From Seriola aureovittata (lineage: Eukaryota; Chordata; Actinopteri; Carangiformes; Carangidae), in assembly GCF_021018895.1 (NCBI RefSeq), contig NC_079382.1, forward strand, positions 18,277,501 through 18,341,500: DNA of 64,000 nt, given 5' to 3'. Numbering within the stretch: position 1 is the first letter of the stretch; every line of letters starts with the position of its first letter. The notes beneath the pieces are model-generated. The model was given only the letters and a program-made list of their open reading frames with translations. It did no database searches and was not told the origin of the DNA. Shown here piece by piece: positions 12,082-24,000 of this stretch. The position numbers and the translations under genes are program-made.

Positions 12082-15000
12082 CATGAAGGTCAGATAGGGA
12101 AAGGGTAATCGTTTGTAAATGTCAAAAAAGACTCTGTTTGACGTGTGAAATTTAAGACAGCTGTGATTCTGTCTGGGACATCTGGGACTTCTGCCTGTAG
12201 GGATGAAAAACTTTTTCACACTGTTCAAATTTCTCTAACAAGTGAAAACTGTGATAAATTTGCAGAGCTTAATTAAATTTGTGAGATTATGTTTCTCTAA
12301 TGATTTTAAAAGCTGGAAAAGCAGCCGATGGTTGTATTCATTTGTACTTGTGGCTTGTTGAGGTCTAAGATGTTGATCATGTAATCTCAACATTCCCTAT
12401 CTGATGTTTTTTAGCCCTTTGTCAACCCCCTGGGGTCGAGTGCTGCTGTTTGTTTGTGGTCTGTTTGGCTACTGCTGGCTGCACAACAATTTGGCCCTCG
12501 GGGATAATAAAGATATTTCAACCTTCAACCTTCAACCCTCTGCCTCCCTGTTTCCTGTAGCTGTCTATGATGTACTGTTTAATAAAGGCGGAAACACTGA
12601 AAAAAATACACATGGAGATTTTATCCAAATAATCCATAAAGTTTGTTAAAGATGGAGATTGTTAAATTGAAAATGAAGTAAATTTTCAGGTTAGGATGAC
12701 ATGTTACATTAAACATATTACATTAAAAGACATTACATGAAGAATCTGAGAAGAAGGAGAGTAGAAAATGCACTGAGTAATATTTGAAAAAATGAAACCC
12801 ACCTGTCCCTGTGTCACCTCTTTGTCCTCCAGCGCTGCAGGTAACTTTGATTCACTTTCTCCTTTTCGCAGCGAAGTGTTTTCTTGTCTTTCTGGCGCAT
12901 CCGAACGTACGGACTCAGGGCCTTCAGGGTCACTTGCTTCTTCTGTGTTTTCTGCTTCTGCCGTCTCTGCATATCCCGTACCTGTGCTCTCTGCAGCGTC
13001 AGCAACCATTACCTGTTTATTGTCACCGGCAGGTATGTGAGTTGTAGTTATGGCACCTCCAGTTTGCGCTGAACTTTCCACAGCGCATAAGACTGAGCTC
13101 ATTGTTTGCTTCTCAGTGTGACAGGAACCTGTCACCTCCCCTTGTTTGACATTGGGAAATGTTGTGTCTGCTGCATGAGCGCCAGTGAGCTGACACTCAG
13201 CAACAGCGCAACATGATTTGGAGGAATTCAACACATCATTGTGCATTAATTCATGGCTTTCTGACTTTTCTTTGCATGATAATTTGGCACTTGCAGATTG
13301 CACCATCTTTGACGCTGAGGGCTTTTCTGACAGTGAGTCTGCCACTTGAGACACATTTGATTTAAAACTATGGCCTTTCAAGTCTGTTTCTTCTGCTTTA
13401 GGACGGATTAATGTTGAAAACGATTCTGATTTTTTCTCAGGGAGTCCTGTCCTTGAAAATTCAGTGATCTTTGTGCCACAGGGATCTGGTCTGCTGGCTC
13501 CAACATTTCCCCTTTGCTGCATGTCCTGTGGCTGGTACAGAGGAAACTCCATGTCCAACACTATTGTAAACACTTTCTTTGGGCTCGCATTGATATCCTC
13601 ACAGTATTTCCTGTTTCTTGAGCATCAGTAACTGGTTTTAAAGTCTTTGATTGTGATGCTAAATGAAGGCTTTTCAAGTCAGTTTTGTCTGATTCTGGAC
13701 TGATTAATGTTGTTTGCAGTCCAGGTTTCTTCTCAGGGAATCCTGTGTTTGCAGCCTCTGTGAATTTTGCATCACACAGCTCTAACTCTGCTCCATCTGA
13801 ATATGCAGGTACATCTGCCCTGGTGGCTCCAACGTTTTCATTTTCCTGCATGTCCAGCACGACTGTTAATGCTTTCTTTGGGGTCACACTGACGTCCTCG
13901 CAGGGTTTCTCTTGTTCTTGAGCATCAGTAATTGCCTTAAATGTCTCTGACACATTTTCAGTGTTAGAAAGTGGAAAGTCGTGAGGGTTTGTTTCCAGGG
14001 ATGTCATAAAATGTGGTGAACTGATGTTTTTGGTGTTGTCTGTGCCTATAGCTGATAGTTTTGAGTCCAGGACTGAGGTTGTGTCTTCCTGCAATGGTGC
14101 AGAGTTCTCTTGCTGAGCTATTAAACTCTTGTCGAGAGTTTGCACTGTATTTGACATTAGAGGCTCGGTGTTATTTCCAGAAAGTGTCCTGTGCCCTTCG
14201 CTTTGAGGAATACTATCTGCCTGAATGTCGACAATATCATCGTTTTTTGGTGGAGAAGATGTTACCTGTTGTGATTCCTGTTGGGTTTCTGATTTGAAAA
14301 CATCTGGGATTTTTGCACTTGGTGCTTGATTTGGTACTAAGGCATCTTTTTTGGCTGTTTGCATAAAGCTATCTGCAGCACACACTTGTTCCATAGAAAT
14401 ACATGTTTTGTCGTCCTCTCTTGTGGCATCAGCTTCCACATTACATGCTCCTAAAGTGTTCCTGAGGAGCTGAGTGGAAAGATGATGCTTTTCTATGCCT
14501 TTGGTTATGATTTTGCTGTCATGCCGATCACTTTCTGACTCCTCCTTGTCTGTTGCAGGAGGGGAAGGAGACGCTGAAGGACACACGGCCACTGTCTCCT
14601 CTGGTGAAGCTGAATGTGGTGCATCACTTCTAAAAGTTTCTTCAACAGTTTCACATGTCAAATCTTTGTCGTTAAATTCCACTTCACTATGACCTTGACT
14701 TGCCTATGAAAACAAGGAAAATGGACAAAAAGTTTTAACCACACAAACAACATTATCATCATCATTGTTTTGTGCTGTGAGAGTCAGCGACTGAAAAGAA
14801 ACTCACCAGGCATTTAGAAAGGGTTTCGAGGGCAAGTGTGCTTTCATTCAGAGCGTATGAAGCTTTTTTCTTCAGTTTCTTTGAGACTTTTGCTCCCAAA
14901 GTATTTAGAAGAAAATCTTTTTCTGAGAGCACTCCACGGAGAGATCGTTGAAGCTGCAAACCTTCATCCAGAGCCGCCTACCAGAGGACAGACACATACA

Positions 15001-18000
15001 CAACAGAGGTGAATACGACTAAGTGCCCTGTCCTTGCGGTGTCGCAACAACAAGCGCTCAAACAGTGAAGAGTCATTAGTCATTAGTTTTGCAAGTAATA
15101 AACCAAAGAATTGGAAAAGATGAAAGGTTATTATGGTTTATCCTGTGGGCAACATGAATTTGTGCATCAGATTTCATGGCAATCCATCTAATAGTTGTTG
15201 AGACATTTCACTCAAAACCACAGATGTCAACCTCAATGTGATAATAAAGTAAAAGTCAGCGGATCTCCAAAGTCAGAAGGATTCATCCTTTAGGCACAAC
15301 TGAAATAGAAAATCATGCAAATTCATCCAAAAGTGAGATCAAGTTTAATAAAGCCACACTGCTAGCATGGTGAGAAAACGTTCAGGCTTTGAACTTGTCA
15401 GCAATGGACCCCAAATCTTTTCTAGTTGATAAAGTTGATTAGATTTTCAAGCTGCAGCGGAAGTTCATTTTAAGGTTTTACCACCAGTAAATGATTATCA
15501 TGTTAAACAACAGGCATCAGTTTATTTACTGCACATACGGTGAAGACCATCACTAAGACGAGGTCGGCCTCACAAAGCATAAACTGATAACTATATCTAG
15601 CACAGTTGGATTTAAGCTTAAAGCGTGTTCGGCAGGGTGTCATAGTCAGACAGAGAATTTGGTAATATCAAAGAGCAAACCTTTGCTGAGATTAGCCACA
15701 TGTTCCCTGTGAGGACCATCTATTATGTTCACCTTGTACCACACAGAGAACAGGGTATTCTCAGTCTAGTAGTTCTTAAGAATAAAAGGACGGAACTATG
15801 GCATTTTAGAGACTTAAAACTCCTGCTGGGTTGAAAAAGTTTTTGTCCAAAGCCAGAAACGGTTAAAGATAATAGTCTTCGTAATGACACAAAGTGCAGG
15901 CTCAAACAGGATTAAATGTTTTAACGTCCAGCATTTATGGGAACTACTTATTGTCTTGAACTTGTTCTGCGAATTCAAAGCCACAGACATGAATGGCCAG
16001 TTGAAGCCCAGCATGCTTTAATTTAAGAGGTTTTTTTTGTTATTATTGTTCAGAATTCAGTTTTTTTTTTTTAGTATATTTTTTTGGGCTTTTTCATGCC
16101 TTTATTTGACAGTACAGTAGAGAGAGACAGGAAATGGGGAGGCAGAGAGAGGGGGAATGACATGCAGCAAAGGCCGTCCGATGCGGGACCGACTGCAGCG
16201 AGGACTTGTAGCCTCTACACATGGGGCGCCTGCTTAGACCACTACGCCACACGACACCCCCACAATTCAGTTTTTAATTTATTTAATTGGCAATGACAAA
16301 GCAGACTCTGTAGGCTACATTATTGTGGTTTATATGAAACAGAAACATGTTTGTTACCTGACTGGGCGATGATGGTTCAGCTTGTACTGTTTGGCTCCAC
16401 TGCTGCAGCCGCCCGACGACCTGTCTCACCCTGTTAGCTGTGTTTTCTGCACACTCCTGCTTCCTTTGTAGGAAAATGGACCTGAGGCTAGAATTAGGAC
16501 ACAAGAGAGGGAACAAACAGGCAGGAAATTAGTTCTTACTATATTTAAAAGATTAGAAAAAAGTAATATATGGCAAGAGTGCATCTACAAATAAACTGTG
16601 GTTCTTTGGTAGCCTCTATCTCAATGCAGTGGTTTTGATACTGAAGGTGTTTTTCAAAAGGTCAAACCAGATTTCCCATCAACTCCATTTACTTTCTGTT
16701 GCAAATAGAGCATTGCTGTCCGCCCAACTTCTTTTCCTGGCATAACCCACACATTAGAAATTACTTTCTATCAGCCACTTGAGTAAATAATTATGATAAA
16801 AAGAGTGAAGGAGTGAGGTGAAGCACCTGTCAACATCTTTAGCAACTCCATCAACAGTCAAAGTGACATCTGCAGGAAGCACGTCTTGTGTGATGCTGGA
16901 CTCTCCAGTATTCTGCAGGCTGTAAACTCTTGCCGCCAACTCTGTCAGTCTGGTATCAAAGTCCTGGGAGAGAAACAAATGCTTCTGTCTAAGCTGTGTA
17001 AGATTTCATGTTGGACAGGGTGGACAGACAGGCGTATTCATTCAGCATGTATTCCTTCACGAACCTATTCACCTCGGATGTTTTAATGTTACCTGTATGG
17101 CACACCACTCCTGTCTGAGCTGGCTGATATCAGGCAGCACTTCAAGGTTCCCGCACAGATTGCCAACATTTGCAGCCAGATCTTTCACAGCTGTCTGCAC
17201 ACAGGAGACCTCTTCCTTCACCTGTTGATCTCTCTGGTTGTTGTTTTCTGTGCGCAGTGCCAGGTTTTCTCTGATGCTGCTGTCTAGTGCCCTCTTGTGG
17301 TTTTGGAGGATGCTGACTTGCTGGGAGAGGCTGGCTTGGGCCTCGACCGTGGCGCTGTCTGTGATAGAGTCCTTCAGCGTTACAAGTTGCAAAGTGTCTT
17401 TTTCCATGTCTGTTACTTCTTGTAGCAAAGCCTGAAAAGTGGAAGGATTGGATCATGAACATGTCCTTTGTTCTTGTAAACAGAAACACAATCTAGGTGG
17501 CTAAATATTAGAAAATTCTCCATTCCCTTCATACAAATGTCTTTTTCATGGTTTTAATGTAGAGGGAATGTGAAATAAAAATGTAATGAGAGCTTGTACA
17601 TGATTCACCAGGTCAGTTTACTTAATGGACCTCACCTCCAGAGCTGGTACATCAGTGAGCAGTTCAGCTGAGCTTTCTTTCTGGGCTTGACAAGCTGTCA
17701 TCCTTTCCTGCAGGGCTGTCAATTTATGGTGGCAGTCCTGCAGTAAGTGGCCAAAATGTTCCTCATTACTTGCACCTTCCTCGAGGCGGGAACACGCATC
17801 CTGTAGACATTTGAGTGATACCAAACAAACAGTCAGAGGACTTATATTTAAGAACACATACTTACTGTGATTATAATAACTGCATCTCCATCAGATGAGC
17901 TCAAGTATCCCTTCACTGACCAACCTGTAATGCCTCACATGTGGATGTTAACGCTAAATAGAATGGACATCTTTTTTCATACGGATGAATTGTTAGTTTT

Positions 18001-21000
18001 TAGGTTGGTTTAGTCAAGTTTGCAGTGCTACTTCTGTCCCTTTGAATGGCAGAAGTTGGACCTTTCAGCTATTCAGCTATCTGTGTTAGCTGACACATTT
18101 CAACTTACTCTTAGACTTACCTTTATCTTTTGATGAACTGACAACTGAACTAGTTATTTTAACATTTATTTGTTACTTTAACCTGACTTTTTTGCCGATT
18201 ATTCATTGTTTATCGATAATTTTTGTCTAGCTTCTGTATTTTTTTGTATATGTCCATTGCTTTTAGCTAAGTTTTAGCTCAATTAAACTGTTTATTACAT
18301 TTACCTGAGTAGCCCCTGAGGTACCCCTGGTTGGGAATCACTGTGCTAAACCACGATCATCACTTCAACACTAAGAGTAAAGTTTTACCGTCAGCTCTGC
18401 CATCAGTGATAGGCAGTAGGTGTCCAGCTCAACCCAGGAGGAATCTGCCCAGATGTTGTCACTGGTTCGCTCAGCCAGATCCCTCCTCTGTTCAGTCAGG
18501 CTGGTAAGAGTTAATTGCAGGGATTTAGATTCATCCCACAGTTGACGGGCTAGAAGGCAGGCTTGTCTACGTTCAGCTGTGCCAGGCCAGGGGAATAAAG
18601 TGGGGAGCTGAGCAATTTGGCGCTGCAGCTCTTCCACCCTGTAGCCGACCTCCTGTCTTCTGGACAGGTGGGAGGAGGTGACCTCTGGATCAGTCTGCAG
18701 AACCCTAAAGCACCAGGAGACACAAATGACAAAATATTTAAGTCCAAACCCAGGACTGGCATTTTTCTTATTGATTAAAATGATCTAACTGATTAAAGCC
18801 ACTCACCTGTGATAAGGCTCAACTGATTGCTGAAGGTCCCTCCACTGCTCCTCTATTTTCTGAATGGTTTCCTGAATTTCCTGTTTCAGATCATCTCCAT
18901 CACTCAGTCTGTGGCTCAGACTATTTCCAGTAACTCTGAGCTCCTCAAGGCGAGCCGCTCCATCTGTGGTTGCACTTACCACAGCCTGAAATATATTTTC
19001 ACAGATCATGTAACATAAATGTTACAGAAAATTTCAGTCATCATATCATCAGTTCTACACACTGGCTTGACTGAAGTAAGAACAAATGTTTACAATAGTT
19101 TACACACTATTGTAAACACTCCCTTTTACAACTATATGAAACAAAATAAAAATATTAATTATATGAAATACAGGTACTTGGGCCAGATGTAATTCAGACT
19201 AACTTAGTTGAGAAGTATACGCTCTTAGAAAACACCTTTGTTGTGTCTTAAATCAAATGAATCATGATCAGATTTGTTGCATGATATGATTTGCAGTATG
19301 TAGACCCACTGAGCTGTTCAGTCAGAGCGAGTGAAGTTTCCTTACTTGAGCACGGTGAAGTCTCTGCTCTACAGGACTCTGGAGACCGTGTCTTTCACCA
19401 AGTGGGGAGTCAACACGTAGTCTCAGATCTCCGACCCAGGATTGTGTGGACTTCAATAAAACCTGAAACACCTCCAGGTCCCTGCTCAGAGAGCATTGCT
19501 TCTCCTGGGCACCATGTAATATGTTGGTGTGGAAGTTGTGGGATCGTTCCAGCAGTTTGCTACTTTCTTCCACCAGCGCAGACTGCTGAAGGCTGCTGCT
19601 TTGTAAAGATGACACAAGCTGACTGAGGAGCTCAGTCCTCACCCTGCAGAAAAAAGAGAAATGAAAAGGGAGTTGGTGTTCAGCTACAGTTTATTCACAC
19701 TTTCAAATGTTGATTAGGGGACAAAAGTGAAGCTTTGTCTTTGTCAGGACAAGGTTACCAAGGATGTGCTGAAGTGACAGATAAATAGAAAGGAAAAATC
19801 TGTCACAAACGTGCAGCTCCTTCAAAGTCCATAGGAAAAATAAAAAAATGACATTTAATGAACAAAGTTTCAAACTGAAACAACATATTTAAAGATGAAG
19901 GGAGTCTCTGCATCAGCAAAACCTGGAGTGCATGCTTGTACCTCTACTGCCATGTGTGTGTGTTGCACTTTAGTAAAGTCTTTACCTACTTACTGTGAGT
20001 GTGTTCTCCAGACATTATCTCTCCAAACAGTGTGTCTATCTAGTGTGTGTGTCTGTGGCAAGTAACAGTCATGTAGTTCAGCATGAGCAAGTCACCTCTG
20101 GAGAAAAACAGGCTACACAACCTCCTTTATCTAGGCAGCATTAGTCAACATCACCGAACAACTGCACGTTGTTCACGTGTGTTTGATTCAGTCGTAGATC
20201 TGCTGTTCATGTCTTTCCCTCATTCTTGACTGAAGTGTTCACATCAGATTAGATTTAGCACCGACTTTGTACAGTACATCTGCCTCTGTATTATTATTGG
20301 TGCAATCAGGAATACCATCCTAATGATATATCTTCTGAGAGAAAATCTGCTGCGACCACTTAAAAGATAGACAACGTGTCAATTCATGTGCAGACAGACT
20401 TGTATATGGAATGTTTGCTCACTTAAAACTATTTTATATTTTTGTGTTGTTAATAAATAAAGTCATACCTTAAATACACACAGTATAAAGTATATTGCCC
20501 CATGGATATGAAATCTTAATTTGTACAATTTCTACAAGATTTGAAAAATAGTATACAGGGCATAACATGCCTTCACCTGGAGTTTTACCTTTGTTTAAGT
20601 GCTTCCTCTTGCAGGAGACCAAGATCCTCCCCCTTTCTTGCTTTAACCTCAGCGGCCTGCAGCCACTGTTCCAAATGCTCGCTCTCCTTCTGCAGCCTAC
20701 AACACACACATGCAGCATGAATGCAGGCATGCGCATGACACGGTCAAGCTCAAAACACTGTAGATTAAAGTGACATCAAGGTGAGGAAATGATTCTCCCA
20801 CAGAACACAACACACTTACGAAAACAAGTTAAACTTGTCCCGCGGTTTTTAATCTCCAGAGTTGAACTGTATCTCTAAGACTCTTTGTACTCAGTTTGTG
20901 TGAATTATATTCACAGGCACAAATCCCGTGAAAAGACCAAGACTATGGTCAATGAATTGATCCAGCTAACACGTATTGACTGTGTAGCCAAAGTTTCATA

Positions 21001-24000
21001 CATCTTATTCCTCTGTGTCATTTTCCTCCATTACAAAAACACATCAGGGAGCCACACTGGTGCTCAGGCTGACATGTTCCTTCATTACAATGAACATGGT
21101 CACTGTGGTTTTTTTTGAGTCACCGTGCTGCTGCTGTAAATACTCACTAGCTCACTAAACAGAGCAGTAACCTGCAGCTGAAGAGAATCTCTGACAGATG
21201 CACAGTTCACTCCTGTTTGAGTCACATTTGCTAAAAACTATAATGTCCAGCTATTTGAGGAAATTAAATTCAACCTTAAAATGCAAATGCAAGTCTATAT
21301 TTGTGTTTTATGTCTTTAATTAGGACAGAGAGATTTAGGTCTGAGTGCAACAGACAGTCTGGTGAAGTCAGAAAACACTGACAGGCAAAATGCAACTAAA
21401 TCATTCTTGGGTTTCTCTTCATGGGATTTGTTAACGATGACAAAAACAAACAGCTAACCTTATCTTTTAAACCAAGGTGAGACAGAGAAAAAGGAAATTA
21501 ATAAAAAGGTTATTGAAAAAAGAAGTTTAAATGAAGTTAAAAACTCGAATCACAAACATGAAAAATGATTACATGATTGATGCAGACTCATTAGCTACTC
21601 TATGTTCAGTTCAGGTTCAGCTCGTTGTTTGTTACTTTATGCAGATCCTCTGATGGCAACCACTGGAACACAGTCAAGTGATCAAGCAGCTGTTAAACAC
21701 ACAAGCATCTGAACAAACACCAGAAATACCTGCTGAGCAGCTCTCTTGTGCCCTTATGGTAATGTGTAAGTGTTGTGTTGAATGTGTGTGTATGCAATCC
21801 GAATATTTGAGAGGACAGAAAATAGATGTGTAAACGTGTACACATTGCATTAGAAGCTGAATAGAAAAACAAAATTTAAACTTCTATGCGTGTCGTCTCT
21901 TACCTGTCAAGATCCTGGATACTCCTCTGAGTCTGTTCTTCCACGTCAGAGAAGAGGTCATGGGCGTTTCTCACTTTCTCTTGCAGCTGAATCCCGTCCG
22001 CACACAGAGTCTCTAGGCTATCTGCACTTGTTATGGAGGTCAGGACACGCAGATCCTCCAGCAAACTCTCTGCCTGCTCATCCTGGGTCTGCAGTTGCCG
22101 ACACAGATCCTATAGAGGAAAAAAGTTACTGTTAGTGTTTAGCATTTTAAACCCTCTGCTACCAGTGTCCAGACTTTAAAGCCACTTTGTGCTGAATTTT
22201 ATAGCATCTTTCAAATTATTCAGCAGAATTTGTAAGACAGGAAACAACAGGAAGTAACAGGAAGCAATGATGAAAACTGGTGTAGTCTGTTTGTTTTACC
22301 CCAGTCTGAGATGACTGAGTTTCCAATGTGTATTTGTGTCTAGGATAGTCTTTAGTGACACCTCTGGGGGGGCAGCAAAGTCACACATTTTATAATTCTA
22401 CACACAGTGGCGTTAAAGTGCACTAGGCAATAAATAAAATAAATACTTGTCTCATGTTGGATACAGCGGGTTCACTCCACTGGTCTAAAGTGAGCCGATG
22501 TCATTATGGGAAATTCTCTCCCCACAGAAACTGATAAACTGAAAGAGTTTCCTAAACAGCAGCAAGTGTTCTCTATCCACAGGAACCACAACTCAAAGAT
22601 GGCCGACTCTGTTCCCCATCACTACAAGACCACACTAATGTTTGAAGATGAATTTTAGACGTCAAATTCCACACTTCCTGTTTAGCAAAGATCTTCTTTG
22701 TTATTGGAAACTGTATCGCATGGCACCACAGGTGTACTTGCTGAGCAAACAGTGAGTGAAGGCCTGGCACACACACCACAAATAACTGAATTAGACTGAG
22801 TGATTGAATGTTTGTTTATATTTGTTCAGTCACTTATTTTTGCTGTTGTGTCTCTCAGCTCTCTACTCCCGGGTGTTTAGGCAAAAAGATTCCCATGGTG
22901 TCCAAACACCAGCTTAAAGGTTCCAGGAGGAACCAAGTGATAAGACGGGGGAGGGGTGTTATCTGTACTTTAAGCAAATGTCATCCACAAAACATCTTAG
23001 ACATGTATTAAACACAAAACTATGATTACAAATATTTATAAAAACACATAAAATACTTATAATAACTTCACCTCAGAACTTACTTTAAGTTTTGCAAGGA
23101 CTGCTGCAACATCTGAACCAGCAAGAGTGAGGAGGGAGTCCTGGATCTTTTGGAGGGAGTTGAAGCACTCGCCCATCCTGGCAGTAATTTGTCCCTTAGC
23201 GGCCACCATCTGCCTGTAAACATCCTCAGCTTCAGAGCCGAGCTCCTTCAGCTGCTCTATCTTCTTCTTCATCTGGGTCTCCGCCACCTAGATGAAACAA
23301 AATTAACCAAGAAACTGTGATTCCATGTACGTGTGTCTCTGACAAACACGTAAGAATATATACAGATTTAATCACAAACAGCAGTGTGAAGTGTGTAATG
23401 GCAGCATCATATCAATTCAAATAATGAGTTCGTCATCATCTGCCCATCCTAGCAGCTTTATTTCAGCCTGGAACACCCACGCCCTAAACTGAAAGTTACA
23501 TGCTGTACCTGCAGCTCCAGCGGGGGCTCTGTGCTTTGAAGCAGGGACTGAATCTCAGTGGCTCTCTGCTGGAAACGCTCCACACTCTTCTCTTGGGCCA
23601 CAATCTCTTTCTGGAGACAGTGAGAGGGAGGTTATCGTTATTCAAAGCAGCTGTAGAAACCTGGAGATCATTTAACTTCCCATAAAACACCCCGGAGAAG
23701 TCTGAAACTGTATGTTACAGAGTGATGAAAGTGATCCCAGTTTCACCTGCAGTGTCTTGATGTCACCCTCTGACTGAAAGGAAGGAGACTGAGCAAACAC
23801 TGCTAGTTTATTCTCAGTCCAGCTCTCCACCTCTGCTCCCAGCTGGAGGACTCCATCCCACAGAGTGAGGCCAAGGTGCACGTTTTCAAGGTGGGAATCT
23901 GTCCTTTCTGAAATCTGCAAGGTTATCATTTACATTTAAATATATGGGATCATCTACACACAAAACAAAAGGGTAATAATTCTGCTTTAATAACAGTGGG

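Larger units (their letters stand above)
10233..12802. other. syne2 intron 47, 2.6 kb, repeats only
   Basis: No coding exon recognised on either strand. It holds a (CA)19 tract at 12041-12078, a T-run at 11630-11643, and a LINE-like 3' end at about 12400-12540 (CCCTCGGGGATAATAAAG followed by a short CAACCTT repeat). Confidence 0.6.

Noticed and set aside
12792..13072. Overlapping plus-strand frames of 60-80 codons opposite syne2 exon 47
   Set aside because: Shadows of the minus-strand exon; no recognisable domain, and the opposite strand has exon-phase support.
13561..13640. Programmed ribosomal frameshift as the cause of the exon 47 break
   Set aside because: No slippery heptamer plus structure is apparent, and a single lost base is simpler given the intact copy-1 alignment.
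19346..19470. Possible donor GTTTTA within syne2 exon 39
   Set aside because: Weak site; the frame stays open beyond it and the downstream helix (LLKSTQSWVGDLRL) fits a spectrin repeat.
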